Source of the DNA: Anaerohabitans sp036788095
GTDB taxonomy: Bacteria > Zhuqueibacterota > Zhuqueibacteria > Residuimicrobiales > Residuimicrobiaceae
Length of the DNA: 12,348 nt
Direction of reading: 5' to 3'
NCBI GenBank assembly: GCA_036788095.1
Contig: DAIQOA010000135.1
Span: forward strand, 1 to 12,348
Under the pieces are notes generated by a model. That model searched no databases, was not told the DNA's origin, and saw nothing but the letters and a program-made list of their open reading frames with translations. The translations under genes and the position numbers were made by a program. Below, one piece after another: positions 1 through 8,429 of this stretch; within the stretch, counting starts at the first letter, position 1; every line of letters starts with the position of its first letter.

Positions 1-755
1 TAGCTGGCCGGCGGAACCGCCCGCAGATCGATCTGCACGCGATCATTAAAGAGGACACTGCCCTTCGTATCGCCGGCGCCGAGAATGCGCGTGACTCCGG
101 GCATGGACACAAACCGTTGAATGAGCTCCGCGCCGTTTTCTGTTTCCGCCAGCAGATCGATATCATGCACGCTCTCTTTGCCCCGCCGCAACGAACCAGC
201 CGGCAAGAGGCGACCCAGTTGGATTCCGGATGGCTCGCGCAAATAGTCTATAACAATCTGACACAGCGGCGCCGCCACACCGATGGAGACGCGCTCGCCG
301 GCGGTCTGCAGCGTCTGCAGACCCTTGCGAATGTTTTCGACTTTCTTTTCACCCATACCCGGCATTTTGGCCAGACGGCCATCGTCGATTACCTGCTGCA
401 GATCCGCCAAACTCTGCACGCCCAATTCACGGAACGCCATGGCCGCTGTTTTAGGCCCGTAATTTTGCACCGCCAACAGATCGAACAGCTCGCGGGGCGA
501 TTGTTCCAGCAGTTCCTGTCGTTGCCGAATGTCCCCGGTCTTGAAAAATTCATCAATATGGGCCTGCAGCCCTTTGCCGACGCCCGGAATCTCAGCCAAC
601 CGCCCCTGTTTCCAGACCTGCTCCAGGTCCTCGGTCATCTCAGAGATCACGCGACTGGCCTTGCGATAGGCGTTGATCTTGAAAACAACATGGCCGTGAA
701 ACTCGAGCAGATCCGCAATCTGATCGAACATTTCCGCCACTTTTTTATTTTTCAT
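1..755 (-). CDS. polX: DNA polymerase/3'-5' exonuclease PolX, N-terminal part (cut by window edge)
   Basis: Family X DNA polymerase, probably for gap filling in base-excision repair. Only the first 251 residues are in the window; bacterial PolX proteins are usually about 570 residues with a C-terminal PHP nuclease domain, which would lie beyond position 1. Visible: helix-hairpin-helix motifs at residues 55-63 (EIPGVGKGL), about 96-104 (VQNYGPKTA) and 130-142 (KMPGMGEKKVENI), then the polymerase core AGSLRRGKESVHDIDLL (186-202). D198 and D200 of DID and D243 of VQIDLR form the expected catalytic Asp triad, so the nucleotidyltransferase site looks intact. The reading frame runs open to the edge; the final two bases cannot be assigned to a codon. 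The ATG has an AGGA 8 bases upstream. It follows aroQ by 27 bases on the same strand and probably belongs to the end of the aro operon, though its role is unrelated. The family assignment is secure; the presence of the PHP domain is inferred. Confidence 0.93.
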   Translation of the reverse strand, partial: MKNKKVAEMFDQIADLLEFHGHVVFKINAYRKASRVISEMTEDLEQVWKQGRLAEIPGVGKGLQAHIDEFFKTGDIRQRQELLEQSPRELFDLLAVQNYGPKTAAMAFRELGVQSLADLQQVIDDGRLAKMPGMGEKKVENIRKGLQTLQTAGERVSIGVAAPLCQIVIDYLREPSGIQLGRLLPAGSLRRGKESVHDIDLLAETENGAELIQRFVSMPGVTRILGAGDTKGSVLFNDRVQIDLRAVPPAS

Positions 756-782
756 AAGGCTTGTCCTGTTCAAGACAATGGT

Positions 783-1220
783 TCAGACGGCAAGATGGTT
801 GAGGAGAATCTGCAAACCCTCCTGATAACCCTTCACGCCCTTGCCCGACACCTGGGCCAAACACACCTCCTCTATGACGCTGATGCGTCGAAACGGCTCC
901 CGCTGGTGAATGTCGGACAAATGCACCTCCACAGCCGGCAGGTGGACGGCCGCCAGTGCATCCCGCAGGGCATAGCTGTAATGCGTCAGCGCGCCCGGAT
1001 TGATCACCACTCCGTGCGCCCAATGGCGCTGATCATGGATGAAATCGATCAGCACGCCTTCATGATTGGATTGAAAACAGCGGATCGTCGCCTGCCCTGC
1101 GTGCGCCCATTCGGCGATCTGCTGATCGAGTTGAGCGAGGGTCATCCGGCCGTAGACCTCCGGTTCACGTTCGCCCAACAGATTGAGGTTAGGGCCATGA
1201 ATGACCAGGATATGAAACAC
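783..1220 (-). CDS. aroQ: Type II 3-dehydroquinate dehydratase
   Basis: Third shikimate-pathway step: dehydration of 3-dehydroquinate to 3-dehydroshikimate by the type II mechanism (dodecameric family, cytoplasmic). The 145-residue length is typical. Expected residues are all visible: ILVIHGPNLNLLGERE (4-19) with R18, catalytic Y23, N74 in INPGALTHYSYALRD (73-87) with H80 and D87, and EVHLSDIHQREPFRR (98-112) with E98, H100 and R111. The open frame extends upstream to 1340, but that extension lies inside aroB and lacks family similarity. I chose the GTG at 1220 because the family begins right there and GGGAG sits 10 bases upstream. It follows the aroB stop by 23 bases and precedes polX by 27 bases, so it is most likely the last biosynthetic gene of the operon. 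The function is confident; the GTG start is a good but not certain choice. Confidence 0.95.
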   Translation of the reverse strand: MFHILVIHGPNLNLLGEREPEVYGRMTLAQLDQQIAEWAHAGQATIRCFQSNHEGVLIDFIHDQRHWAHGVVINPGALTHYSYALRDALAAVHLPAVEVHLSDIHQREPFRRISVIEEVCLAQVSGKGVKGYQEGLQILLNHLAV

Positions 1221-1243
1221 GCGGCAATTACTCCCAATTGATT

Positions 1244-2335
1244 TCAGCGATCCAGCAGCCAGCGCAGGGCGGCCGAGGTTTCTTCCAGGGTCACTTGACG
1301 CGTCAAGCAGGCTTGGCCGATGGCGGAGAGCAGAACCCACTGCTGGCCGCTGCGGTTGTGCTTTTTATCATGCAGCATCAAAGAGAGCAGACTCTCCTCG
1401 GTCACCGAGTCAGGAATAGACGGCGGCGTGAGACGTTCACAGAGCGAACACACACGCAAAAAATCCTGCTGCGGCAGCAGGCCTTTGTGCACAGAGAGCC
1501 GGGCAGCGGCCCGCATGCCATGCGCCACGGCTTCGCCGTGCAAAAAAGTCGAAAAGCCGGTCGCCGCCTCCAGCGCATGGCCGATGGTGTGACCGAAATT
1601 GAGGATCGCCCTGATTCCTCTTTCTTTTTCATCGTCGCCGACCACACGGGCTTTGATGGAGCAGCAGGTCGTCAACAGCTGCTGGGTCTGTTGTGGATCC
1701 TGCAGGTGCGCGATATCAGACCATCCGTCGCTGAGCCGGTCGAACAGTTCCTGATCCGAGATGCAGCCGTATTTGACCACCTCAGCCAGACCCGCGGCCA
1801 CCTGCCGTTCGTCCAAAGTGAACAGCAGCAGCGGATCCAATAGCACAAAGAGAGGGTGATGAAATGCGCCGATCAGATTCTTGCCCAGGCGGTGGTTGAT
1901 GCCCACTTTGCCGCCGACCGAGCTGTCCACCTGAGCCAGAAGAGTGGTGGGGATTTGGATCAGGCGCATGCCGCGCATAAACGTTGCGGCGACAAAACCC
2001 GCCAAATCGCCCACCACGCCGCCGCCCAGGGCCAGGATGATGGAACTGCGATCGGCTCGATTCTGGATAAGCCAGGTGTAAATCTCTTCGGCCACCGCGA
2101 GGGTTTTCGCGCTCTCGCCCACCGGGGTGTGATAAAAAAACAGCGGCAGGCCTGTGGGCTGCAACACAGCGGCCAGCCGCTGTTCATAAAGGTCCGCAAC
2201 CCGCCGATCAGCGATGATGTACAACGGCTCGTGCACCTGATGACGATGCAGCAAATCCGGCAATCGCTCCAGCGCAGAAGGGGCGCAATAGATGGGATAA
2301 GTCAGATGAGGCAGGGTGACGCGGATCTCTTTCAT
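1244..2335 (-). CDS. aroB: 3-dehydroquinate synthase
   Basis: Second shikimate step: NAD- and metal-dependent cyclisation of DAHP to 3-dehydroquinate. At 363 residues it has the usual length. The NAD-binding glycine-rich stretch ALGGGVVGDLAGFVAATF (102-119) is followed by IPTTLLAQVDSSVGGKVGIN (128-147). The metal ligands expected from characterised enzymes are present as E184 (GLAEVVKYG), H249 (NFGHTIGH) and H266 (LHGEAVAHGM). The ATG at 2335 overlaps the aroK stop in an ATGA arrangement (4 bases). No clear Shine-Dalgarno sequence precedes it, so translation is probably coupled to aroK. aroQ, the next enzyme in the pathway, follows after 23 bases. No sign of truncation or of a missing active-site residue. 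Confidence 0.97.
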   Translation of the reverse strand: MKEIRVTLPHLTYPIYCAPSALERLPDLLHRHQVHEPLYIIADRRVADLYEQRLAAVLQPTGLPLFFYHTPVGESAKTLAVAEEIYTWLIQNRADRSSIILALGGGVVGDLAGFVAATFMRGMRLIQIPTTLLAQVDSSVGGKVGINHRLGKNLIGAFHHPLFVLLDPLLLFTLDERQVAAGLAEVVKYGCISDQELFDRLSDGWSDIAHLQDPQQTQQLLTTCCSIKARVVGDDEKERGIRAILNFGHTIGHALEAATGFSTFLHGEAVAHGMRAAARLSVHKGLLPQQDFLRVCSLCERLTPPSIPDSVTEESLLSLMLHDKKHNRSGQQWVLLSAIGQACLTRQVTLEETSAALRWLLDR

Positions 2336-2868
2336 AACGATGCCGTGATCGCGCGATAGATGGTGTCCGTGAGCGCATACGGGCTCACCTCTTCGCGGCT
2401 TTCAAAAAAATAGTCCGCCCTTCGATAATAGGGCAACCGTTCATTGAGCAGAGCCTGGATATTCTTCACCAATTCTTCACGGGTTTGGCCGCGCAACAAA
2501 GGACGATTGTCCTTGCGCTGCACGCGTTGGACAATGGTGTCCACACTGGCCGTCAGACAGATGGTGAGGCCGGACTCTTGGATCATCCGCCAGTTCTCCG
2601 GCCGCATGATCGCGCCGCCACCCAGCGAGACCACCTGATGGGTTCGGCCGGCCACCTGCCGGATCGTGGCGCTCTCCAACTCACGAAAAGCCGCTTCGCC
2701 CTGAAGTCGAAAAATCTCGCTGATGGAATGACCGGCGGACTCTTCGATGCAGTGATCAGTGTCGACGTAGGGCCACCGCAACCGCTGCGCCAGTTCCCGT
2801 CCGATCCGGCTTTTGCCCGTGGCCATAAAACCGAGCAGATAGATATTCTTACCAGTCAAGCGGTTCAC
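2332..2868 (-). CDS. aroK: Shikimate kinase
   Basis: Fifth shikimate step: ATP-dependent phosphorylation of shikimate at the 3-hydroxyl. About 178 residues, normal for AroK/AroL. Numbered from the GTG at 2868: Walker A LLGFMATGKSRIG (11-23), shikimate-binding D38 within VDTDHCIEE, R62 in FRELE, the LGGGAI loop (82-87) and the lid KDNRPLLRG (119-127). The P-loop has Ala-Thr where many homologues have Gly-Ala or Gly-Thr, a conservative variation. The open frame extends upstream to 3045, but that part is a shadow of aroC. Real start candidates are GTG at 2868 or TTG at 2859; neither has a convincing ribosome-binding site, so either gives translation coupled to aroC (20 or 11 base overlap). The stop overlaps the aroB ATG by 4 bases. 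Function is sure, the exact start is not. Confidence 0.93.
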   Translation of the reverse strand: MNRLTGKNIYLLGFMATGKSRIGRELAQRLRWPYVDTDHCIEESAGHSISEIFRLQGEAAFRELESATIRQVAGRTHQVVSLGGGAIMRPENWRMIQESGLTICLTASVDTIVQRVQRKDNRPLLRGQTREELVKNIQALLNERLPYYRRADYFFESREEVSPYALTDTIYRAITASL

Positions 2869-4057
2869 GGCTAAGTCCGGCGAAATGGCACTGCAGTTCA
2901 TCCATCGAATCGCCACCCAATTTTTCGTACAAGGCATCGGCCAGCACCAGACAGAGCATCGCTTCGCCCACCACCACAGCGGCGGGAACCGCGCAGACAT
3001 CGGAGCGCTCGCTGTGCGCCATGCGGGCCTCGTGGGTTTCAACATCGACGGAATGCAGCGGGCTGACCAACGTGGGCAACGGCTTCATGGCGGCGCGCAC
3101 GATGATGGCCTCGCCGTTGCTCATGCCGCCCTCGATGCCGCCGGCGTTATTGCTGCTGCGATAGTAGCCGGTCTCCGGTTGACGGTAGAGCTGATCATGC
3201 ACCTCGCTGCCATAGCCGAAGGCATTTTCATATCCAGCGCCGATAGAGACCGCCTTGATGGCATTGACGCTCATCAACGCATGGGCGATAGCGGCATCGA
3301 GCTTGCGGTCGTAATGCACGTGGCTGCCCAGGCCCACCGGTACGCCGATCGCCACCAACTCCAACACGCCGCCAAGGGTATCGCCCTTGGCTTTTGCCCG
3401 GTCGATCAGCGCCATCATGCCGGCCGCGGCCCCTTCATCCGCACAGGCCACCGGGGATTCCTCCACACGCGCCATGGCGTCGCGCCAGCTCTGCAGAGCA
3501 GCTGGATTGTGATAAGACGGACCGCTCAGGCTTGCCAGTCCGCTGTACAGCGAGCGCTCGGCGCCGATCTGCAGCACATGGCCGAACACCTCCACTCCAA
3601 AGCCGGCAAGTAATTTTCGCGCGATGGCGCCGACCGCCACGCGCATGGTGGTCTCGCGTGCGGAGGAGCGCTCGAGGATATTACGCAGATCATCCTGGCG
3701 GTATTTCACCATGCCGCTAAAATCCGCATGGCCGGGCCGCGGCATGCGCAGTGGGGCCACCGGGTGCTCCGGCATCTCCAAGGCCATCTTGTTCTGCCAA
3801 TTGGGCCAATCGCGGTTGGTGATCGACAGGCTGATGGGAGAGCCGAGGGTTTTGCCGTAACGAATGCCGGATTTGATGGCCACCTGATCCTTTTCGATCT
3901 GCATCCGTTCGCCCCGGCCATACCCCCTTTGCCTGCGCAGCAGATCTCGATTGATGTCCTGTTCACTGAGCGGCAGGCCGGCCGGCATGCCCTCGAGAAT
4001 AGCGGTCAACGCCTGACCGTGCGATTCTCCGCCGGTCATAAAGCGCAGTCGGTTCAT
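2849..4057 (-). CDS. aroC: Chorismate synthase
   Basis: Seventh step: FMN-dependent anti-1,4-elimination of phosphate from EPSP to give chorismate, the branch point for aromatic compounds. All three family signatures are present: GGESHGQAL (9-17) with RQRGYGRGERMQIEKD following near residue 42, the central YRQDDLRNILERSSARETTM block, and RSDVCAVPAAVVVGEAM near the C-terminus. At 402 residues it is a longer form, closer to the 390-residue Gram-positive type than to the roughly 360-residue enterobacterial one. The ATG at 4057 overlaps the aroE stop by 4 bases (ATGA) and has GGAG 8 bases upstream, so initiation could be both coupled and independent. The enzyme needs reduced FMN; no flavin reductase gene is nearby. 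Confidence 0.97.
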   Translation of the reverse strand: MNRLRFMTGGESHGQALTAILEGMPAGLPLSEQDINRDLLRRQRGYGRGERMQIEKDQVAIKSGIRYGKTLGSPISLSITNRDWPNWQNKMALEMPEHPVAPLRMPRPGHADFSGMVKYRQDDLRNILERSSARETTMRVAVGAIARKLLAGFGVEVFGHVLQIGAERSLYSGLASLSGPSYHNPAALQSWRDAMARVEESPVACADEGAAAGMMALIDRAKAKGDTLGGVLELVAIGVPVGLGSHVHYDRKLDAAIAHALMSVNAIKAVSIGAGYENAFGYGSEVHDQLYRQPETGYYRSSNNAGGIEGGMSNGEAIIVRAAMKPLPTLVSPLHSVDVETHEARMAHSERSDVCAVPAAVVVGEAMLCLVLADALYEKLGGDSMDELQCHFAGLSREPLDW

Positions 4058-4929
4058 GATTGCAGCTCCGTGCTCAGTTGGATGCGCAGCGCATTCAATT
4101 CGTTTCGGGCGATGGTATAGGTTTCATTCATCCATATCTGCAGCGATTCCAGCCCCTGGTAGATGAGCATGTCCAGACCGTTTTGAACTTTGGCCCCTTT
4201 CTTTTTGGCCTCGCGCAAAAAGACGGTCCAAACAGGATTGTAGACAAGATCATAGACAAAATGGTTCTGGCTGACGGCGCTGAAATCCTGCAACGGCGTA
4301 TAATCCACATAAGGCGCCATGCCAATGGAGGTGGCGTTCACCAATGCCCGCGCCTCCAGGATGTGATCATTCAGAGCCGGATCGCGCATGCCGAGGATGG
4401 ACACTTTGCGAAAGCCAATCTGTTCAGTACAAAAACGGCTCAGCTGCAGAGCGCGATCATAGGTGCGGTTGACGATGGTCAACTCCCGTGTCCCCATTTT
4501 CGACAGGGCGTAGGCGACGGAACGTGCTGATCCGCCGGCGCCGAACAGCACCACCCGGCTTTCGCTGAAATGGGTCTGCAGGGGCTGAACCGAGGCCATA
4601 AAACCCGCCGGATCGGTGACAAAGGCGGCCACGCCCTCTTCCCGCATCGACAGCGTGTTGGCCACGCCCAATAGGTTGACCTCCGGCGAGCGGAATTTGA
4701 CCAACTCGACCACTTTTTCCTTGTGAGGAAGCGTCACATTCAGGCCCGCCAAACCCATGGCCCAGGCCCCCTGAACGCAGGCCCCCAGGTTCGCCGGCAC
4801 AACGCGGAACGCGAAATAAAAGGCGTTCAGCTTGTACTTTTTTAGAAAATAGTTGTGCAGCACCGGCGAGAGGCTGTGGCCGACGGGATCGCCGATCACG
4901 CCGAACAGTTTGGTTCTCGCATTAGGCAA
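4054..4929 (-). CDS. aroE: Shikimate dehydrogenase (NADP+)
   Basis: Fourth step: reduction of 3-dehydroshikimate to shikimate. 291 residues, slightly longer than the usual 270-290. Substrate-binding GDPVGHSLSPVLHN (13-26), the catalytic lysine K70 in NVTLPHKEKV, the partner aspartate D106 in VTDPAGF, the nucleotide loop GAGGSAR (130-136) and NRTYDR (154-159), a typical NADP-selecting loop, are all present. Q258 in GLDMLIYQG matches a conserved substrate contact. The start is TTG at 4929: there is no in-frame ATG or GTG before the GDPVGHS motif, and GGAG lies 10 bases upstream. It overlaps the aroA stop by 8 bases. The C-terminal tail of about 20 residues after the conserved helix is not distinctive. 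Confidence 0.95.
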   Translation of the reverse strand: MPNARTKLFGVIGDPVGHSLSPVLHNYFLKKYKLNAFYFAFRVVPANLGACVQGAWAMGLAGLNVTLPHKEKVVELVKFRSPEVNLLGVANTLSMREEGVAAFVTDPAGFMASVQPLQTHFSESRVVLFGAGGSARSVAYALSKMGTRELTIVNRTYDRALQLSRFCTEQIGFRKVSILGMRDPALNDHILEARALVNATSIGMAPYVDYTPLQDFSAVSQNHFVYDLVYNPVWTVFLREAKKKGAKVQNGLDMLIYQGLESLQIWMNETYTIARNELNALRIQLSTELQS

Positions 4930-6205
4930 CGCAGACTTGCTCCAAGGAGTTAAAAAATCCAGGGAAAGAGATCGTTACGCATTCACTGCCTTTGATGACG
5001 GTTTCGCCTGCAGCCAGCAATCCGGCGATGGTAAAAGACATGGCGATGCGATGATCGCCAAAACTGTCGATCTCGGCGCCGTGCAAGGGCGTCGGGCCGG
5101 TGATAACAAAGCCGTCCCGCGTCTCCTTGATCTGCGCGCCCATCGCCAGCAGATTTTGCGCCACGGCGGCCAGCCGATCGGATTCTTTGACGCGCAATTC
5201 ACCGGCGTCGCGGATGACCGTATTGCCGTGAGCCTGGGTCGCGGCGATGGCCAAAATGGGTATCTCATCGATGATGGCCGGAATCATAGAGCCGCCGAAA
5301 CTCGCAGCGGTCAATGGACTGTGCACCGCCGTCAGAGTGCAGCGCGGTTCATTGTTCAGATTCGAAACCTCGGTCCGCTCCACCCGGGCGCCCATGGCGG
5401 TAAGCGCGTCCAAAATGCCGATGCGGGATGGATTGATTCCCACGTTTTCGATGGCGATGCTGGATTCGGGCAGCAGGCAGGCGGCCACGAGAAAAAACGC
5501 AGCGGCGGATATATCGCCGGGCACATCGATGTCGGTCGGGGTCAATTCCGCCGGCCCCTGCACGCAGACCACATTTTGCGCGCCGCCGATTTTTGCGCCA
5601 AACTCCTCGAGCATGCGCTCCGTGTGATCTCGGGTGGGAGCCGGCTCGCTGACCCGTGTGCTGCCCTTGGCGTACAGGCCGGCCAGCAACACACAGGACT
5701 TGACCTGAGCGCTGGCGACGGTCGAAGCATAATCGATCGCATGCAGCGGTCCGCCGAAAATCTTTAACGGCGCCTTGTACCCAACGCTTTCGATGTGGCC
5801 GCCCATGGATTCCAGCGGTTCGATGATGCGCCGCATAGGCCGATTGCGCAACGACTCATCGCCGTCGATTTCGCAGACAAAGGGTTGCGCGGCCAGAACG
5901 CCGCTCAGCAGCCGGATGGTGGTGCCGGAGTTGGCCGCGTTGAGCGCTTTCTTGGGCTTTTTGTAGCCATGCTTGCCCTTACCCTTGACCACCACCGCAC
6001 CGCTCCGCTTGGTGATAGAGATGCCAAGGCCCTTCAAGCAATCAATCGTGCTGAGCACATCCCCGGCGCCGGAAAGCCCGCGAAGCGTGCACGAACCGTT
6101 TGCCAGGCTGGCCAGGATCAGAGCCCGGTGGGAAATGGATTTATCCCCGGGCACCTGCACCGTTCCCTGGATCGATCGAACCGGTGTAATGGATTTCTGT
6201 TCCAC
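4922..6205 (-). CDS. aroA: 3-phosphoshikimate 1-carboxyvinyltransferase (EPSP synthase)
   Basis: Sixth step: transfer of the enolpyruvyl group from PEP to shikimate 3-phosphate. 427 residues, standard length. Motifs in order: VPGDKSISHRALI (18-30), NAANSGTTIRLLSG (89-102), RNRPMRR (120-126), SAQVKSCVLLAGL (165-177), TRDHTERML (191-199), DEIPILAIAA (313-322), RVKESDRLAAV (338-348) and DHRIAMSF (384-391). GDKS, SAQVK and RDHTE together resemble class II EPSP synthases (as in Bacillus, Staphylococcus and Agrobacterium CP4) rather than the enterobacterial/plant class I. The GTG start at 6205 lies one base after the tyrA stop, with AGAGGG 6 bases upstream, inside the tyrA end. The active-site Asp (D313) and Lys (K22) are in place. 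Confidence 0.96.
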   Translation of the reverse strand: MEQKSITPVRSIQGTVQVPGDKSISHRALILASLANGSCTLRGLSGAGDVLSTIDCLKGLGISITKRSGAVVVKGKGKHGYKKPKKALNAANSGTTIRLLSGVLAAQPFVCEIDGDESLRNRPMRRIIEPLESMGGHIESVGYKAPLKIFGGPLHAIDYASTVASAQVKSCVLLAGLYAKGSTRVSEPAPTRDHTERMLEEFGAKIGGAQNVVCVQGPAELTPTDIDVPGDISAAAFFLVAACLLPESSIAIENVGINPSRIGILDALTAMGARVERTEVSNLNNEPRCTLTAVHSPLTAASFGGSMIPAIIDEIPILAIAATQAHGNTVIRDAGELRVKESDRLAAVAQNLLAMGAQIKETRDGFVITGPTPLHGAEIDSFGDHRIAMSFTIAGLLAAGETVIKGSECVTISFPGFFNSLEQVCVA

Positions 6206-6206
6206 G

Positions 6207-7316
6207 CTAATCCCTCTTTCTGCATTCTAAGCCTTTGTCGCGCAACAGGGACAACGAAAGATCGCGTTCGCTCTGCGTGGCAAAGGCAAGCCGCATGGTG
6301 CCGCCCTCGTCTTCTCGAATTTTCAGGATTTCAATGTCTTTGATGTTAATATTCTTTTCCAGCAGCGTGTTGGCGATCAACGCCAGCATGCCGGGACGGT
6401 CTTCCACCGAAACCGAGATATCGTAATGCGGCCGTAAAAAACCGCGTGTATCCCGTGGAATGGAAAGACGGCTCTCGCTGGCAGCGGAAAAAATTTTTCC
6501 CAGCGCTTCGCTGTTCAGATGGTCGCGAAGAGAGCTCAGTTCCTCGATATAGGCATCGATGTATTGCGCGATCATGTCTGCGTTGGTCTGGCGGATATGC
6601 TCCCAAATGCCATACGGGCTTGAAGCGATCCGCGTCATATCGCGGAATCCTCCGGCCGCCATCTTGAGAAAATACGGACTTTCGCTTTGCCGCCTGGCCG
6701 CCAGAGTCATCATGGCGATCGCCGCCATCTGCGGCAGATGGCTCACGGCCGCGGCGATCTCGTCGTGCAATACCGGCGACAACAGCAGCACCTTGGCGCC
6801 GATCAGTTCGATCAACTCACCCAGCGCTTTTCTGGTGCGTTCATGCACCGAACGCACCGGCGTCAACACATAGGTGGTGCTCTCAAATAAAAAAGGATCC
6901 GCCCCTTCCACTCCCTTGGCTTCAGAGCCGGCCATGGGATGTCCGCCGATAAAATCGACGCCCACGGGCAGATAGATGCTGGCGGTCTCGACGATGGTGC
7001 GTTTGGTGCTGCCGACATCGGTGATCAGGGCGCCGGATTTGACCGCGGGCCCGATCTCGGGGATCAAACGCAGGATGTCCAGAATCGGCGTGCAGAGAAA
7101 AACAATGTCCGCATCGGTCACCGCCTCAAGCAAGCGATCGCGCGTATAGGATTCATCGAGCATGCGGCGAGGCTCCGCCAGCGCTAAAACCTCCGCTGAA
7201 TCGACGCCGCAGATCGTTCCTTTGAATCCCTTTTTCTTCAGAGCCAGCGCCAGTGATCCTCCGATCAATCCCACCCCCACGATCACCACCCGCTTGAACT
7301 GCTCGATTTCACCCAT
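6207..7316 (-). CDS. tyrA: Prephenate dehydrogenase with C-terminal ACT domain
   Basis: Oxidative decarboxylation of prephenate to 4-hydroxyphenylpyruvate, the tyrosine branch. 369 residues. An N-terminal Rossmann fold carries VIVGVGLIGGSLALAL (11-26); D39 at the end of the second strand (CGVDS) points to NAD rather than NADP. Conserved TDVGSTK (99-105), GGHPMAGSE (124-132, H126) and SHLPQ (192-196, H193) are typical of the TyrA catalytic region. The last 70 or so residues (YDISVSVEDRPGMLALIANT from about 298) form an ACT domain, a usual site for amino-acid feedback, probably by tyrosine; the ligand is inferred. No chorismate mutase domain is fused; that activity is a separate gene upstream. 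The ATG at 7316 lacks a well-spaced ribosome-binding site. A 99-base gap separates it from aroF. Confidence 0.95.
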   Translation of the reverse strand: MGEIEQFKRVVIVGVGLIGGSLALALKKKGFKGTICGVDSAEVLALAEPRRMLDESYTRDRLLEAVTDADIVFLCTPILDILRLIPEIGPAVKSGALITDVGSTKRTIVETASIYLPVGVDFIGGHPMAGSEAKGVEGADPFLFESTTYVLTPVRSVHERTRKALGELIELIGAKVLLLSPVLHDEIAAAVSHLPQMAAIAMMTLAARRQSESPYFLKMAAGGFRDMTRIASSPYGIWEHIRQTNADMIAQYIDAYIEELSSLRDHLNSEALGKIFSAASESRLSIPRDTRGFLRPHYDISVSVEDRPGMLALIANTLLEKNINIKDIEILKIREDEGGTMRLAFATQSERDLSLSLLRDKGLECRKRD

Positions 7317-7415
7317 ATGTTTTTATCGCTTCCCTGATGGTTAACCAGCGGCCTCTCTGTCAATCCACGCCGGATCCAGCAAAAGGTTTGCACACAGAAC
7401 CGGATTTCTTCCACC

Positions 7416-8429
7416 TTAAATATGTTTGCCGATCGCCCAGGCGATCATGCGCAGCTCCTCCATCAACCGTTGAAACTGATGGGGAAACAACGACTGCGCG
7501 CCATCCGAGAGCGCCCGGTCCGGATCGTGATGCACTTCAATGATAAGACCGTTGGCGCCCGCCGCCACCGCGGCCCGCGCCATGGGCGCCACCTTGGCGC
7601 GACGTCCGGTGCCATGGCTGGGATCGGCGATGATCGGCAGATGGCTCAACTTTTGCGTCACCGGGATGGCGGAGATATCCATGGTATTGCGGGTGTAGGT
7701 CTCGAACGTCCGAATGCCCCGCTCGCAGAGAATGACCTGATAATTGCCGCCGGACATGATGTACTCGGCGGCCATCAGCAGCTCTTCGATGGTGGCGGCC
7801 AGACCGCGTTTGAGCAGAATGGGTTTGCGGACCGTGCCCAGTTCCCGCAAAAGAGAAAAATTCTGCATATTGCGCGCACCGACCTGAAGGATGTCCGCAT
7901 AGCGAAGCATCATATCCAGCTGACTGATCTCCATGATCTCCGACACCACCGGCATGCCCAACTCCTCGCCGATGGTCTGCATAATTCTGAGCCCCTCTTC
8001 CCCCATGCCCTGGAACGCATACGGAGAGGTGCGCGGCTTGAAAGCGCCGCCGCGCAGACCGCGGCCGCCGTTTTTTTTCACCTCACGCGCGATCGTGTAC
8101 ATCTGTTCCTCGCTCTCAACGGAACAGGGACCGGCGATCACGCTGACCTGTTCCCCGCCGAAGGAGGCGCACTTGACTTCGATCACCGTATTATCAGGAT
8201 GAAAGGTACGGCTGGCGAGTTTATACGGCACGGTGATGCGTATAACCTCATGCACCCCTTCCATGACCTCGAACTCACTGGGCTCTACGGATCGTTTATC
8301 GCCAATGGCGCCGAGAATGGTCTGGTTCACACCAACGACCTTGTGAACGACAAATCCGATCGACTCCAGACGGTCAGAAACGTTCTGAATCATGGATTCG
8401 GTCGCTGTATCCTTCATTACGATAACCAC
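7416..8429 (-). CDS. aroF: 3-deoxy-7-phosphoheptulonate (DAHP) synthase, type I-beta with N-terminal regulatory domain
   Basis: First shikimate step: condensation of PEP and erythrose 4-phosphate to DAHP. 337 residues with an N-terminal ferredoxin-like domain (about 1-70) before the TIM barrel, the Thermotoga maritima architecture. In that enzyme the extra domain binds Tyr and Phe and inhibits activity; the same control here is inferred. Barrel motifs: VIAGPCSVES (97-106), LRGGAFKPRTSPYAFQG (125-141), QVGARNMQNF (182-191), LLKRG (205-209), ILCERGIRTFE (233-243), DPSHGTGRR (269-277) and IIEVHHDPDRALSDG (296-310). C102, H272, E298 and D309 match the expected metal ligands. The start is GTG at 8429 with AAAGG 7 bases upstream. 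It sits 53 bases after the chorismate mutase gene. Confidence 0.96.
   Translation of the reverse strand: MVIVMKDTATESMIQNVSDRLESIGFVVHKVVGVNQTILGAIGDKRSVEPSEFEVMEGVHEVIRITVPYKLASRTFHPDNTVIEVKCASFGGEQVSVIAGPCSVESEEQMYTIAREVKKNGGRGLRGGAFKPRTSPYAFQGMGEEGLRIMQTIGEELGMPVVSEIMEISQLDMMLRYADILQVGARNMQNFSLLRELGTVRKPILLKRGLAATIEELLMAAEYIMSGGNYQVILCERGIRTFETYTRNTMDISAIPVTQKLSHLPIIADPSHGTGRRAKVAPMARAAVAAGANGLIIEVHHDPDRALSDGAQSLFPHQFQRLMEELRMIAWAIGKHI

Noticed and set aside
117..1241. Long plus-strand open frame (374 codons), and similar ones at 2885-3613, 4853-5767, 7422-8486 and 11239-12225
   Set aside because: All lie opposite clearly recognised minus-strand genes, have no family motifs and low-complexity composition typical of antisense shadows.
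7335..7363. A perfect TTGACA on the minus strand in the aroF-tyrA gap as an internal promoter
   Set aside because: At 16-18 base spacing the matching -10 positions read CCATCA or CATCAG, far from consensus.
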